This document shows positions 6,099 through 13,868 of a stretch of DNA of 19,333 nucleotides, one piece after another. The translations under genes and the position numbers were made by a program. The first letter of the stretch is position 1; the number at the start of each line of letters is the position of its first letter. Below the pieces are notes generated by a model, which ran no database searches, was not told the DNA's origin, and saw nothing but the letters and a program-made list of their open reading frames with translations. Source of the stretch: Verrucomicrobia bacterium UBA1211 (GTDB taxonomy: Bacteria; Verrucomicrobiota; Kiritimatiellia; RFP12; UBA1067); contig DBXN01000011.1 in assembly GCA_002309585.1 (NCBI GenBank), positions 1 to 19,333 on the forward strand. The letters run 5' to 3'.

Positions 6099-9091
6099 GC
6101 CGTTGGAAAGGGTGTTGGACAAATTACAGTGTCTGGATGGCGGCGGCGCTGTTCGCCGCGGGAACGCTGTGCGCGGGCCCGGTCACGGGCTGGACACGGC
6201 GGGATGACGGGCTGTGGACGGCGACGGTGGCGTATGCGGTCTTTCGGGAGGTGAACCCCTTCACGGACGCGCTCCTCGCCCCTGACGGTACGGTGACGGC
6301 ACCCGCCGCGCGGTTGACGCAGGAAGGGCGGGAGTTGAAACTCCTGGACCGTTTCGACGGCGGGGTACGGACGCGGCCGGGTGAGTGCCTGATGAATCTG
6401 GCGGGCATCACCTCCGCCGGGCGTACCCTGCCCGGCGTGGCGGCGGTCGAGCGGAAGGGGCTCGGCGATGGCTACCAGACCCCGTGGGGAGTGGAGATCG
6501 GCCATCTCCGCGAAGGGGCGAGCTGCGTCTATCGCGGTTTCGATTTCTCCACCCCGGAGGCGCGCCGGCTGGCCTTTCACGTCTCATCCGGGATGCAGGA
6601 TTCCTGCCTCGAGCTCTTCGATGCGGCGGCACCCGAAACGCGCCTCGGCACCCTCTTCTCACCTTTTACCGGCAACTGGAAACAGTATGTGACCGTCACC
6701 CTCACCCTTCCGGATTCGGCGGCGAAGGTGACCGATCTTCTCATCCGCTTCCGCCACGCGAAACCGGATGACCGGCGGATCGAACCCGGTTCCGCCCTGT
6801 TACGGCCCGGTACAGACGGAGGGCAGATCATCGCGGCGTTTGACTGGGATCCGAACGCGCATATCCCCGTCCTTGAACCGGCGCAACCGAGCCCGTCGGG
6901 CGAGGGTGCGCTGGCACTTGTGAAGCGGCATTCGCTTAACCCCTCTCATGTCTATACCTATCATGTCGAGGGACTTTCGAAGGGCGGTGGCCTCTATCGC
7001 TGTGACTTTTCGAAAGGGATCGCGCGCCGGCTGGTGGACGCGTCGGAGGGGGTGGTGCTGGACGCGCAGGTGTCCTATGACGGTCGGCAGATCCTTTTCA
7101 GCTGGAAGCGGACAATGGAGGAGCCCTTCGCCATCTGGCGGATCAACGCGGACGGTACGGGACTGGAGAAGGTGGTTTCGGGACCGTGCAACAACCAGAA
7201 CGCCTGTTGGCTGCCGGATGGCGGGATCGCCTTCACTTCGGACCGCAAACCCGCCTTCGCCTACTGCTGGACCTCGACCTCGCCGGTACTCTACCGCGCC
7301 GACGGCGACGGGAAGAATGTCGTACGGCTCTCGGCGAACTATCTGACCGATTTTACCCCATCCGTGATGCGCGACGGCCGGATTCTCTTCAGCCGGTGGG
7401 AGTATGTGGACCGTCCCGCGATCCCGATCCAGAGCCTTTGGGCGATCCAGCCGGACGGCACGGGGCTTTCGGGTGTCTTCGGTAACCGTGTCCTCTCGCC
7501 CGCCACCTTCATGTTTGCGCATGACGTTCCGGGACGTCCCGGCGTCTACCTCTGCATCATGACGTCGCACAATGGACCGTGCAATGGCGCGGTGGGGCTT
7601 GTGGACGTGTCGCTGGGCGGCAACGCACAGAAGGCGATCCGCAACCTCACGCCGGAGGTGAAGGTTCCCCCGGTTGAGGACGGCATCCGCGGCAACGGGG
7701 TACGCGGTCCCTACACAACACCCTATCCCGTGGACGGCGAACGCTATCTTGTTTCCCGCGCGGGTGGGATCCAGCTCCGCCGTTACGATTCGGACGGGGC
7801 GAAGGACCTGTTGAAACCGGATCCGGACGGTCTTGGCTGGTATTCGCCGCAGCCGCTCGCCTCGCGTGCGAAACCCGCCGTGCAGCGTGCCGCCCTGCGC
7901 GACACGGCGATCGGCCCGTTCGCGGAGGTGATTGTCCAGGATGTCCGGATCGGGCTGGAGGCGTACGTCAAGCCCGGCGAGATCAAGCGGATCGCCGTTG
8001 TGCAGGAGATGGAGAAGGACCTGTATGCGGGGGTGGACAAACGGCAGTTCGGTTTCCAGTTCCCCGTGGTGAGTTGCGGCGCCACCTACGCGCCGAAGCG
8101 CGTGTGGGGCTTCGCGGAGGTGGAGGCGGACGGCAGTGCCCATTTCCTCGCGCCCGCGAACGTGCCGATCTACTTCCTGCCGCTGGACGCGGAAGGGCGC
8201 GCCGTGCAGCGGATGCGTACCTTCACGCACTTCATGCCGGGTGAGCGGCAGAGCTGCATCGGCTGCCACGCGGACCGCAACTACGTTTCAATCTCGCCCA
8301 CGCAAATCGGAAAATCGATCGCCGCGCAACGTCCGGCGGCCAAACTCGTTCCCCCTCCGTGGGGAAGCGACAACGGCTTCAGTTTCGCCCGGACGGTCCA
8401 GCCGGTCCTCAACCGCCATTGCGTGAAATGCCACAGCGGCGCGGAGGGTGCGCCGGAGCCGGAACTCACGGGTGACAGGACCGACTACTTCAACGTCGCC
8501 TACGAGAACCTTGCCCGGAAAGGAACCGGCGCGGAGAGTGGCGGAGATGTGAAAGCCTACATGAAAAACTTCGGCAAAAATCCCTATACCAGCTGGATTC
8601 CGACATACAACGGGCTTGAGGAGAACATCCTTTGGATCACGCCCAAGATGTGGGGGAGTCCCGTCAGCAAACTGTCGAAGATCGTCACGTCAGGGCATCC
8701 CCGCGCGGACGGTAGACCGCGTGTCGCATTGACGGATGACGAACGGCTGCGCATCCACATGTGGATCGACCTTAATGTGCCTTTCTACGGCACGTCGCAA
8801 TCCCGCCAGAACGGGTTGCGCGGGTGCCGCCGCGTCTTGCCGGATACCATTACCGCCACCGTCCGTGGAATCGAAGAGCGCAAAAAGGTCAAACTCCCGT
8901 ACCAGTTCTATGTGCGTTACGACCATCCCGAGCGCAATCCTTGGCTCAAGGAGGGGCTGGCAAAGGGGATTTTCACCGGGACGGACGATCCCGATTATAA
9001 CCGGTTGCTTGACGAGATCGTCAAAGCCCGCCCGATGCTCGACCTCCGCAATGACGTCGATTTCCGCGAGGTGATCGAGGCGGGATTGTAA
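6092..9091 (+). CDS. Secreted di-haem c-type cytochrome with CBM6-like and beta-propeller domains, HzsA-like
   Basis: A 999-residue exported protein. A signal peptide (about 1-28, hydrophobic core near 13-26) is followed by a novel N-terminal stretch and a CBM6-like carbohydrate-binding module at roughly 130-225 (YRGFDF, LGTLFSPFTGNWKQY). Propeller blades follow at about 270-560, with TolB-like strands such as IWRINADGTG, LYRADGDGKN and LWAIQPDGTG. Two covalent haem c sites come next: CIGCH at 722-726 and CVKCH at 777-781. This order of propeller, then middle haem domain, then C-terminal haem domain is that of hydrazine synthase alpha subunit-like proteins, which in PVC genomes mostly occur outside anammox. 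Real hydrazine synthesis is unlikely because no beta or gamma subunit is nearby. A redox enzyme acting on a carbohydrate outside the cytoplasm is a reasonable guess. The start follows a GAGGTG site. Confidence 0.8.
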   Translation: MVSRWKGCWTNYSVWMAAALFAAGTLCAGPVTGWTRRDDGLWTATVAYAVFREVNPFTDALLAPDGTVTAPAARLTQEGRELKLLDRFDGGVRTRPGECLMNLAGITSAGRTLPGVAAVERKGLGDGYQTPWGVEIGHLREGASCVYRGFDFSTPEARRLAFHVSSGMQDSCLELFDAAAPETRLGTLFSPFTGNWKQYVTVTLTLPDSAAKVTDLLIRFRHAKPDDRRIEPGSALLRPGTDGGQIIAAFDWDPNAHIPVLEPAQPSPSGEGALALVKRHSLNPSHVYTYHVEGLSKGGGLYRCDFSKGIARRLVDASEGVVLDAQVSYDGRQILFSWKRTMEEPFAIWRINADGTGLEKVVSGPCNNQNACWLPDGGIAFTSDRKPAFAYCWTSTSPVLYRADGDGKNVVRLSANYLTDFTPSVMRDGRILFSRWEYVDRPAIPIQSLWAIQPDGTGLSGVFGNRVLSPATFMFAHDVPGRPGVYLCIMTSHNGPCNGAVGLVDVSLGGNAQKAIRNLTPEVKVPPVEDGIRGNGVRGPYTTPYPVDGERYLVSRAGGIQLRRYDSDGAKDLLKPDPDGLGWYSPQPLASRAKPAVQRAALRDTAIGPFAEVIVQDVRIGLEAYVKPGEIKRIAVVQEMEKDLYAGVDKRQFGFQFPVVSCGATYAPKRVWGFAEVEADGSAHFLAPANVPIYFLPLDAEGRAVQRMRTFTHFMPGERQSCIGCHADRNYVSISPTQIGKSIAAQRPAAKLVPPPWGSDNGFSFARTVQPVLNRHCVKCHSGAEGAPEPELTGDRTDYFNVAYENLARKGTGAESGGDVKAYMKNFGKNPYTSWIPTYNGLEENILWITPKMWGSPVSKLSKIVTSGHPRADGRPRVALTDDERLRIHMWIDLNVPFYGTSQSRQNGLRGCRRVLPDTITATVRGIEERKKVKLPYQFYVRYDHPERNPWLKEGLAKGIFTGTDDPDYNRLLDEIVKARPMLDLRNDVDFREVIEAGL

Positions 9092-9103
9092 CGGAAGTTG
9101 GCG

Positions 9104-9132
9104 TTGCCCTTCCCGATGGGTGTTGGTATACT
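9104..9132 (+). promoter_or_regulatory. Putative sigma70 promoter for bioB
   Basis: TTGCCC (9104-9109), a 17-base spacer and TATACT (9127-9132) lie in the short gap before bioB. The predicted start near 9140 leaves a leader of about 29 bases with the GGAGGG ribosome binding site. No BirA-type operator palindrome was recognised. Confidence 0.6.
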
Positions 9133-9168
9133 GTCGCGCATTCACAAATAGGGGGGTGGAGGGTCGCG

Positions 9169-10125
9169 ATGGAAGACGGGATCAGTCGGGAAGAGGCGTT
9201 GGCGTTGCTGCGTCCGGAACGCAGGGAGGAACTTCGGGAACGGGCGCACCGCGTGACGGAGAAGTGTGTCGAAAAACGCTTTGATTTCTGTTCGATCATC
9301 AACGCGCGGAGCGGACGGTGTTCGGAGAATTGCAAGTGGTGCGCGCAGTCCGCGCACTGGCGGACGGCGTGCGAGACTTACGGATGGGTGGGATCGGAGG
9401 CGTGTGTCCGGGCGGCGCGGGAGGCGGAGGCGCGCGGGATTGACCGGATCGGGATCGTCACATCCGGGAAGGGCCAGAAGGCGAACGATGTGGACGATAT
9501 CTGCGCGGCGTTGCGGGCGATCCGGGCGGAGTGCGGTATCGGGCTGTGCGGGTCGCTGGGGTTGGTTTCGGAGGCCGATCTGATCCGGTTGAAGGAGGCG
9601 GGGCTTCAGCGTCTCCACTGCAATATCGAGACGGCGCCCTCCCGCTTCCCCGCCCTCTGTTCGACCCATACGGTCGAGGATAAGATCGCCACGTTGCGGA
9701 CCGCCCGGCGGTTGGGGTTTCAGATCTGTTGCGGCGGGATCATCGGAATGGGCGAAACAGACGAAGAACTTGTCGAGTTCGCCTTCGCCCTGAAGGCGAT
9801 TGCGCCTGATTCGATTCCGGTGAATGTGCTGCATCCGATTCCGGGGACGCCGCTGGGCGACCGGCCCATCCTCGATCCCGAACGGGTGGTGGATGCGGTC
9901 GCGCTGCTGCGGCTGGTGAATCCCTCGACGCCGCTCCGGTTCGCGGGGGGGCGGCGTGACATGAGCGACGAGACGGCGGCAAAATGTATCTATGTCGGGA
10001 TCTCCGCCGGGATCGCGGGACCGCTCCTCACGACGCCCGGCGCCGTGTTCGATGACGACCGCGAGTTGGCGCTGAGGGCGGGATACCAGGTTGGGGGCAC
10101 AATACGGGGAAGTGAACGGCGTTAG
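9169..10125 (+). CDS. bioB: Biotin synthase (anaerobe-type, lacking one classical auxiliary-cluster Cys)
   Basis: Radical SAM enzyme that inserts sulfur into dethiobiotin. 318 residues. The radical SAM cluster ligands are C51, C55 and C58 in CSENCKWCAQSAH. HCNIETAP (150-157) and CCGGIIGMGET (187-197) are BioB hallmarks, and RFAGGRRDM near the C-terminus supplies the conserved Arg. Compared with E. coli BioB, the auxiliary [2Fe-2S] ligand equivalents C127 and C187/C188 are present. The position of the first ligand reads GIVTSGKG, without Cys, and an extra Cys occurs at 41 in FDFCSIINARSG. That pattern fits the second class of biotin synthases found in anaerobes, with a different auxiliary cluster. 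No other bio gene is in the window. A strong GGAGGG precedes the start. Confidence 0.92.
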   Translation: MEDGISREEALALLRPERREELRERAHRVTEKCVEKRFDFCSIINARSGRCSENCKWCAQSAHWRTACETYGWVGSEACVRAAREAEARGIDRIGIVTSGKGQKANDVDDICAALRAIRAECGIGLCGSLGLVSEADLIRLKEAGLQRLHCNIETAPSRFPALCSTHTVEDKIATLRTARRLGFQICCGGIIGMGETDEELVEFAFALKAIAPDSIPVNVLHPIPGTPLGDRPILDPERVVDAVALLRLVNPSTPLRFAGGRRDMSDETAAKCIYVGISAGIAGPLLTTPGAVFDDDRELALRAGYQVGGTIRGSERR

Positions 10126-10147
10126 CCGTGAACAAATCGGTTTGTTC
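10116..10147 (+). terminator. Back-to-back hairpins after bioB
   Basis: Two perfect stem-loops adjoin each other. ACGGC-GTTA-GCCGT (10116-10129) overlaps the bioB stop. GAACAAA-TCGG-TTTGTTC (10130-10147) has a T-rich right arm and is followed by TATCTGTTTG. The second resembles a weak intrinsic terminator with a U-rich 3' side. The palindrome could instead bind a regulator. Confidence 0.45.
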
Positions 10148-10219
10148 TATCTGTTTGCATAATAGTGGAAAGGAAAACGAATAAACGGGTGTGAACTTTG
10201 AAACGGGATGTCTCGCCGC

Positions 10220-10248
10220 TTTACTTCATCTTCCGAAAACGGTACAAT
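10220..10248 (+). promoter_or_regulatory. Putative sigma70 promoter for paaK
   Basis: TTTACT (10220-10225), a 17-base spacer and TACAAT (10243-10248). The predicted start near 10255 gives a leader of about 54 bases ending in the GAGGAGG site. Together with the hairpins behind bioB, this separates paaK from bioB as its own transcription unit. Confidence 0.5.
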
Positions 10249-10308
10249 TCTCACTCATTTTTAATTGGGCCAGTTTTTTGGAAAGGTTGACTGAGGAGGC
10301 ATAAAGAG

Positions 10309-11598
10309 ATGAATCGGCTTCAGTATTGGAATGAGCGTGCGGAAACGATGTCCCGGGACGAGTTGGCGGCGTTGCAGTTGGAGCGCCTGAAGTGGCTGGT
10401 GAAGCATGTGTGGGCGAACAATGACTTTTACCGGCAGCGGTTGACGGCGGCTGGGATCGAGCCGGCCGATATCCGCTCGCTCGACGATCTCCAGTCGTTG
10501 CCGTTCCTGACGAAGGACGATTTCCGGTCGCAGTATCCGCTGGGGATGCTCTGCATGCCGCGTAAGGCGATCCGCGAGATGCACATGAGTTCGGGTTCCA
10601 CCGGAACGCCGGTCGTGATGGCGTATACCGAGGCGGATATCACGCAATGGGCGGAGTGCATGGCCCGTTGCCAGATCATGGCGGGGTTGCAGCCGGGCGA
10701 CGCGATCCAGATTATGCCGACGCTCGGTCTCTTCAACGGTGGGTTCGGTTTTTACCACGGCGCGCGCCGGGCGGGGCTTTTCGCGGTGCCAGCCAGTTCG
10801 GGTAACACGGCGCGCCAGCTGCGGCTGTTGCGGGATTTCAAGGTTCGGGGTATCGGTTCGGTGGTCTCCTACACGGCGCGTCTGATTGAGCTGATGGACC
10901 GGGACGGAATCGAGCTGCCGGATCTGAAGGTAGGCATTTTCGGGGCGGAATCTTTCTCCGACAAGGTGCGTGATCGCGTGGAGTCGCGGCTGGGGATCAA
11001 GGCCTACGACATCTACGGGATGACCGAGACGGGCGGCGTGGGGACGACGGGTATGGATTGCGAGGCCCGGTGCGGTATCCATGTCTGGGAAGACCAGTAC
11101 ATCACGGAGATCGTGGACCCGGTGACGGGCAAGCCCGTGCCGGACGGCGTGGTGGGTGAGGTGGTCTTTACGTCGCTGACCCGCGAGGCGATCCCGGTGA
11201 TCCGTTACCGGACGCGCGATCTGACCCGGATCATCAGCCGTGAGAAGTGCGCCTGCGGGCGGACGAGCCTTCGGATCGACCGGATCGAGGGGCGTTGCGA
11301 CGACATGCTGATCGTGAAGGGCGTGAACTTCTTCCCGAAACAGGTTGAGCAGGCCCTGATGCAGATTCCCGGCGTGTTGCCGGAGTACCAGATCATCCTG
11401 GAGACGGAGAATGGGGTGACGGATGTCCGGATCAACGTGGAGGCAGAAGAGGGTGTGACCGGATTCATGGTCGCGAAGCACCTGAAAGAGGTGCTGGGCT
11501 TCAGCCCGCGAGGGGATGTCTTCAAGCCCGGTTCGTTGCCCCGCACCGAGGGGAAGGCGCAGCGGGTCTTCCGGATCGACAAGGACAAGGGCGAATAG
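10309..11598 (+). CDS. paaK: Phenylacetate-CoA ligase family protein
   Basis: Adenylate-forming enzyme that activates aryl acetates (phenylacetate, indoleacetate and relatives) to CoA thioesters. The 429 residues match PaaK length. Motifs in order: the phosphate loop SSGSTGTP at 94-101, YGMTE at 236-240, YRTRDLT at 300-306 with the ribose-binding Asp, GRCDDMLIVKGVNFFPKQVE at about 328-347, and the C-terminal catalytic Lys region TEGKAQR (K416). A CxCGRTSLR motif at 314-322 is usual in the family. No paa oxygenase or ring-cleavage genes are present. In anaerobes this ligase often works with indolepyruvate ferredoxin oxidoreductase to make or use aryl-CoA from aromatic amino acids, but no iorAB is in view. 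It is followed at 14 bases by an LRR lipoprotein. Confidence 0.93.
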   Translation: MNRLQYWNERAETMSRDELAALQLERLKWLVKHVWANNDFYRQRLTAAGIEPADIRSLDDLQSLPFLTKDDFRSQYPLGMLCMPRKAIREMHMSSGSTGTPVVMAYTEADITQWAECMARCQIMAGLQPGDAIQIMPTLGLFNGGFGFYHGARRAGLFAVPASSGNTARQLRLLRDFKVRGIGSVVSYTARLIELMDRDGIELPDLKVGIFGAESFSDKVRDRVESRLGIKAYDIYGMTETGGVGTTGMDCEARCGIHVWEDQYITEIVDPVTGKPVPDGVVGEVVFTSLTREAIPVIRYRTRDLTRIISREKCACGRTSLRIDRIEGRCDDMLIVKGVNFFPKQVEQALMQIPGVLPEYQIILETENGVTDVRINVEAEEGVTGFMVAKHLKEVLGFSPRGDVFKPGSLPRTEGKAQRVFRIDKDKGE

Positions 11599-11612
11599 AG
11601 GGGAGTGAAGCG

Positions 11613-12464
11613 ATGAAACGGGTGAGCGTGTCTTGCGTCCTGCTGGCGGGGATGCTGGCGGTCGGGGCGGGGTGTTTCAAACATCACGGCGCGCCGGAGC
11701 GTCCAGTGACGGCGAAAGGGCTGGAGGCCGCGTTGGCGATGCGGGAGACGGTCCAGTTTCTGGATCTTTCGGATTCCACCCTCCGGTCGGTTCCCATGGA
11801 GTGCGCGCAGATGCCCCGGCTTGAGACGCTGGTGCTGCGCGGCTCGAAGGGGTTGTCCATTTTCGCGGGGCTGACGCCGTTGAAGGGACTGAAACGGCTG
11901 GACCTCTCCCACACGGAGATGTCCCGGATGCCGCAGGAGGTCTGTGGGCTGGCGGGCCTCGAGCATCTCTACCTTGCCGGCAACAAACTCAAGACGTTGC
12001 CGCCCGCCGTCGCCCAGTTGACAAAACTGACGTATCTGAACCTGGACCGCAACGGGTTGGAAACCCTGCCGCCAGCCGTGGGCGGAATGGCGGATTTGCG
12101 CTGGCTGCGGATGAATGAGAACAACCTGACGGCGATTCCCGAAGAGGTTCGGGGGCTGAAACGGTTGCAACGGGTCTACCTCTGCCAGAACAAGCTTGCG
12201 GCGGTTCCGGAGTGTCTGAAAGATCTGCCCCTGCTGGAGGGTATCAGCCTGAGCGGGAATCCCGTGAAGGAGATTCCGCAGTGGGTGGCCGAATTGCCGA
12301 AACTCCGTCAGCTGGATCTGGACCATTGCCAGGTGTCGAAGTTGCCGGATGATCTGTCGGGGCTGAAGCGGCTTCAGGTGCTGACGATGGTGAAGTGCCC
12401 GGTTTCGGCGGAGGAGAAGGCGCGGATCCGGAAGGCGTTGCCGAAGACGCATGTGATGTTCTGA
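11613..12464 (+). CDS. Leucine-rich-repeat lipoprotein
   Basis: A 283-residue exported protein with no catalytic motif. The signal peptide ends in the lipobox VGAGC, with the lipidated Cys at 21. From about residue 46 to 262 it is made of roughly nine repeats of about 23 residues with the pattern LxxLxLxxNxLxxLPxxVxxL, the bacterial LRR type with LP in the variable part. Examples begin at LEHLYLAGNKLKTLP (116-130) and LTYLNLDRNGLETLP (139-153). It is expected to be a curved protein-binding scaffold on the membrane. An AGGGGAG site precedes the ATG. The 14-base gap behind paaK suggests co-transcription, but no functional link is evident. Confidence 0.85.
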   Translation: MKRVSVSCVLLAGMLAVGAGCFKHHGAPERPVTAKGLEAALAMRETVQFLDLSDSTLRSVPMECAQMPRLETLVLRGSKGLSIFAGLTPLKGLKRLDLSHTEMSRMPQEVCGLAGLEHLYLAGNKLKTLPPAVAQLTKLTYLNLDRNGLETLPPAVGGMADLRWLRMNENNLTAIPEEVRGLKRLQRVYLCQNKLAAVPECLKDLPLLEGISLSGNPVKEIPQWVAELPKLRQLDLDHCQVSKLPDDLSGLKRLQVLTMVKCPVSAEEKARIRKALPKTHVMF

Positions 12465-12507
12465 GTGTGAGCGGTCGAAGGTCGGCGGAAACGGGAGACG
12501 GGGTTTC

Positions 12508-13734
12508 ATGGCGAATGTTGAGCTTCCTCTTGAGTTGGCGGATGAGATCCGGCGGCGGGTGTTTGATGAGCCGGGATTGATCAAGGTGACCCAGGTGTTG
12601 CGTCGGGGTGGCAATACCTTCCGGATAAGCCTGCGGCCGGTGGAGATCCGCGGGGAACGGAAGTATCAGGGCGAGATGACCGACGAGGGGAAGACGAAGG
12701 TCAAGAATTTCGACATCGACGGTGCCCGCGAGGGGCTTGAGGAGATGATCGGCCAGACTGGGACGCGCGAGTTGCATCTGGTTACGGCGAGCGGAGACCT
12801 CCACATCCGGGTGACAAAGAAGGGCAAGGTGCTCCAATCCCGCAGCGGGAAACTGGCGCGGGAGGTGGATGACGCGCCGGCGCATGACCGGGTGAAACGT
12901 CTCCCGCTGAACGCTTTCCACGCCCAGCCGCTCCTGCAGGCGATCGGGATTTCGGATGCGGACGGCAGGATCAAGGCTTCGATGCGCGGGAAGTACGACC
13001 AGGTGAACGCTTTCCTGCGGGTGATCGATGAGGTGTTGCCGGAGTCGGTGGGTCCGGAGCCGTTGACGATCGTCGATTGCGGATGCGGAAGGGCCTATCT
13101 GACGTTGGCGGTTTACGTCTATCTGACGATCGCGAAGGGGCGGGATGTGCGGGTGTGCGGGATCGACCGGCGCCACGATGTCATCACGGTCGCGCGGCAT
13201 CTGGCGGACGATCTGGATTGCGCGGACCGGGTGACCTTCATCGAGGGGGACATCGACACGGCGGAGTTGCCCTTTGAAAAGGTCGATATCGTGCTGAGCT
13301 TGAACGCCTGCGATACCGCCACCGACGCGGCGCTGGCGCGCGGGATCGAGTGGAAGGCGACCCATCTTCTCAGTGTGCCGTGCTGCCAGCATGAACTGCA
13401 TAAGTCCCTGAAGAATTCCGGCCCGATGGCGGGCGTCCTGCGGCACGGCATCCTGCGCGAGCGGCTGGCGGATCTGTTGACCGACACCTTCCGGGCGCAG
13501 ATTCTGCGGATCATGGGGTACCGGGTGCAGGTGGTCGAGTTTGTCTCCAGCGATGCGACTGCGCGCAATATCCTCCTCCGGGCGGAATCGGCATTGAAAC
13601 GCGGAATGTGGGCCGCCGTCAGCGAGTATCTTGAACTGCGCGATTTCTGGCGGGTGACGCCGTGGCTGGAGACGCGGCTCGGGGAGCCGTTCAGCCGGCT
13701 GCTGACGATTTGCGAGGAGACAAAAGAAGATTAA
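12508..13734 (+). CDS. SAM-dependent methyltransferase, Methyltransf_32-like
   Basis: A 408-residue cytoplasmic class I methyltransferase. The N-terminal domain (about 1-125) has a segment HLVTASGDLHIRVTKKGKVL and is not recognised further. The catalytic Rossmann domain carries motif I VDCGCGRAY at 189-197 and an acidic end of strand two at GIDRRHD (218-224). ACDTATDAAL is at 267-276 and PCCQHEL at 291-297; the last two are characteristic of the METTL25/Methyltransf_32 group. The paired Cys with QHEL and the basic N-terminal domain suggest an RNA or protein substrate, but this is not shown. No strong Shine-Dalgarno is seen, only GGGAGACGGGG about ten bases upstream. Its last codons form the first unit of an 8-bp tandem array. 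Confidence 0.82.
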   Translation: MANVELPLELADEIRRRVFDEPGLIKVTQVLRRGGNTFRISLRPVEIRGERKYQGEMTDEGKTKVKNFDIDGAREGLEEMIGQTGTRELHLVTASGDLHIRVTKKGKVLQSRSGKLAREVDDAPAHDRVKRLPLNAFHAQPLLQAIGISDADGRIKASMRGKYDQVNAFLRVIDEVLPESVGPEPLTIVDCGCGRAYLTLAVYVYLTIAKGRDVRVCGIDRRHDVITVARHLADDLDCADRVTFIEGDIDTAELPFEKVDIVLSLNACDTATDAALARGIEWKATHLLSVPCCQHELHKSLKNSGPMAGVLRHGILRERLADLLTDTFRAQILRIMGYRVQVVEFVSSDATARNILLRAESALKRGMWAAVSEYLELRDFWRVTPWLETRLGEPFSRLLTICEETKED

Positions 13735-13766
13735 AAGAATAAACGGTTAAAGGGTTAAAAGGTTAA
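13727..13766 (+). repeat. Octamer tandem array A (5 units, consensus NNGRTTAA)
   Basis: Five successive 8-base units with fixed period: AAGATTAA, AAGAATAA, ACGGTTAA, AGGGTTAA and AAGGTTAA. The first unit contains the stop codon of the methyltransferase gene. A weaker 7-8-base periodicity (TCTGA-type units) follows at about 13783-13806. No coding role is evident. Confidence 0.75.
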
Positions 13767-13868
13767 GGGGACCGGGGAAGTGGAAGTCTGATGTCTGAAG
13801 GCCGAAGTCGTGTGGCTGAGCCGGACAAGAAACGACGAAGGATAAGGATGACGGAAAGGGGAATGGCG

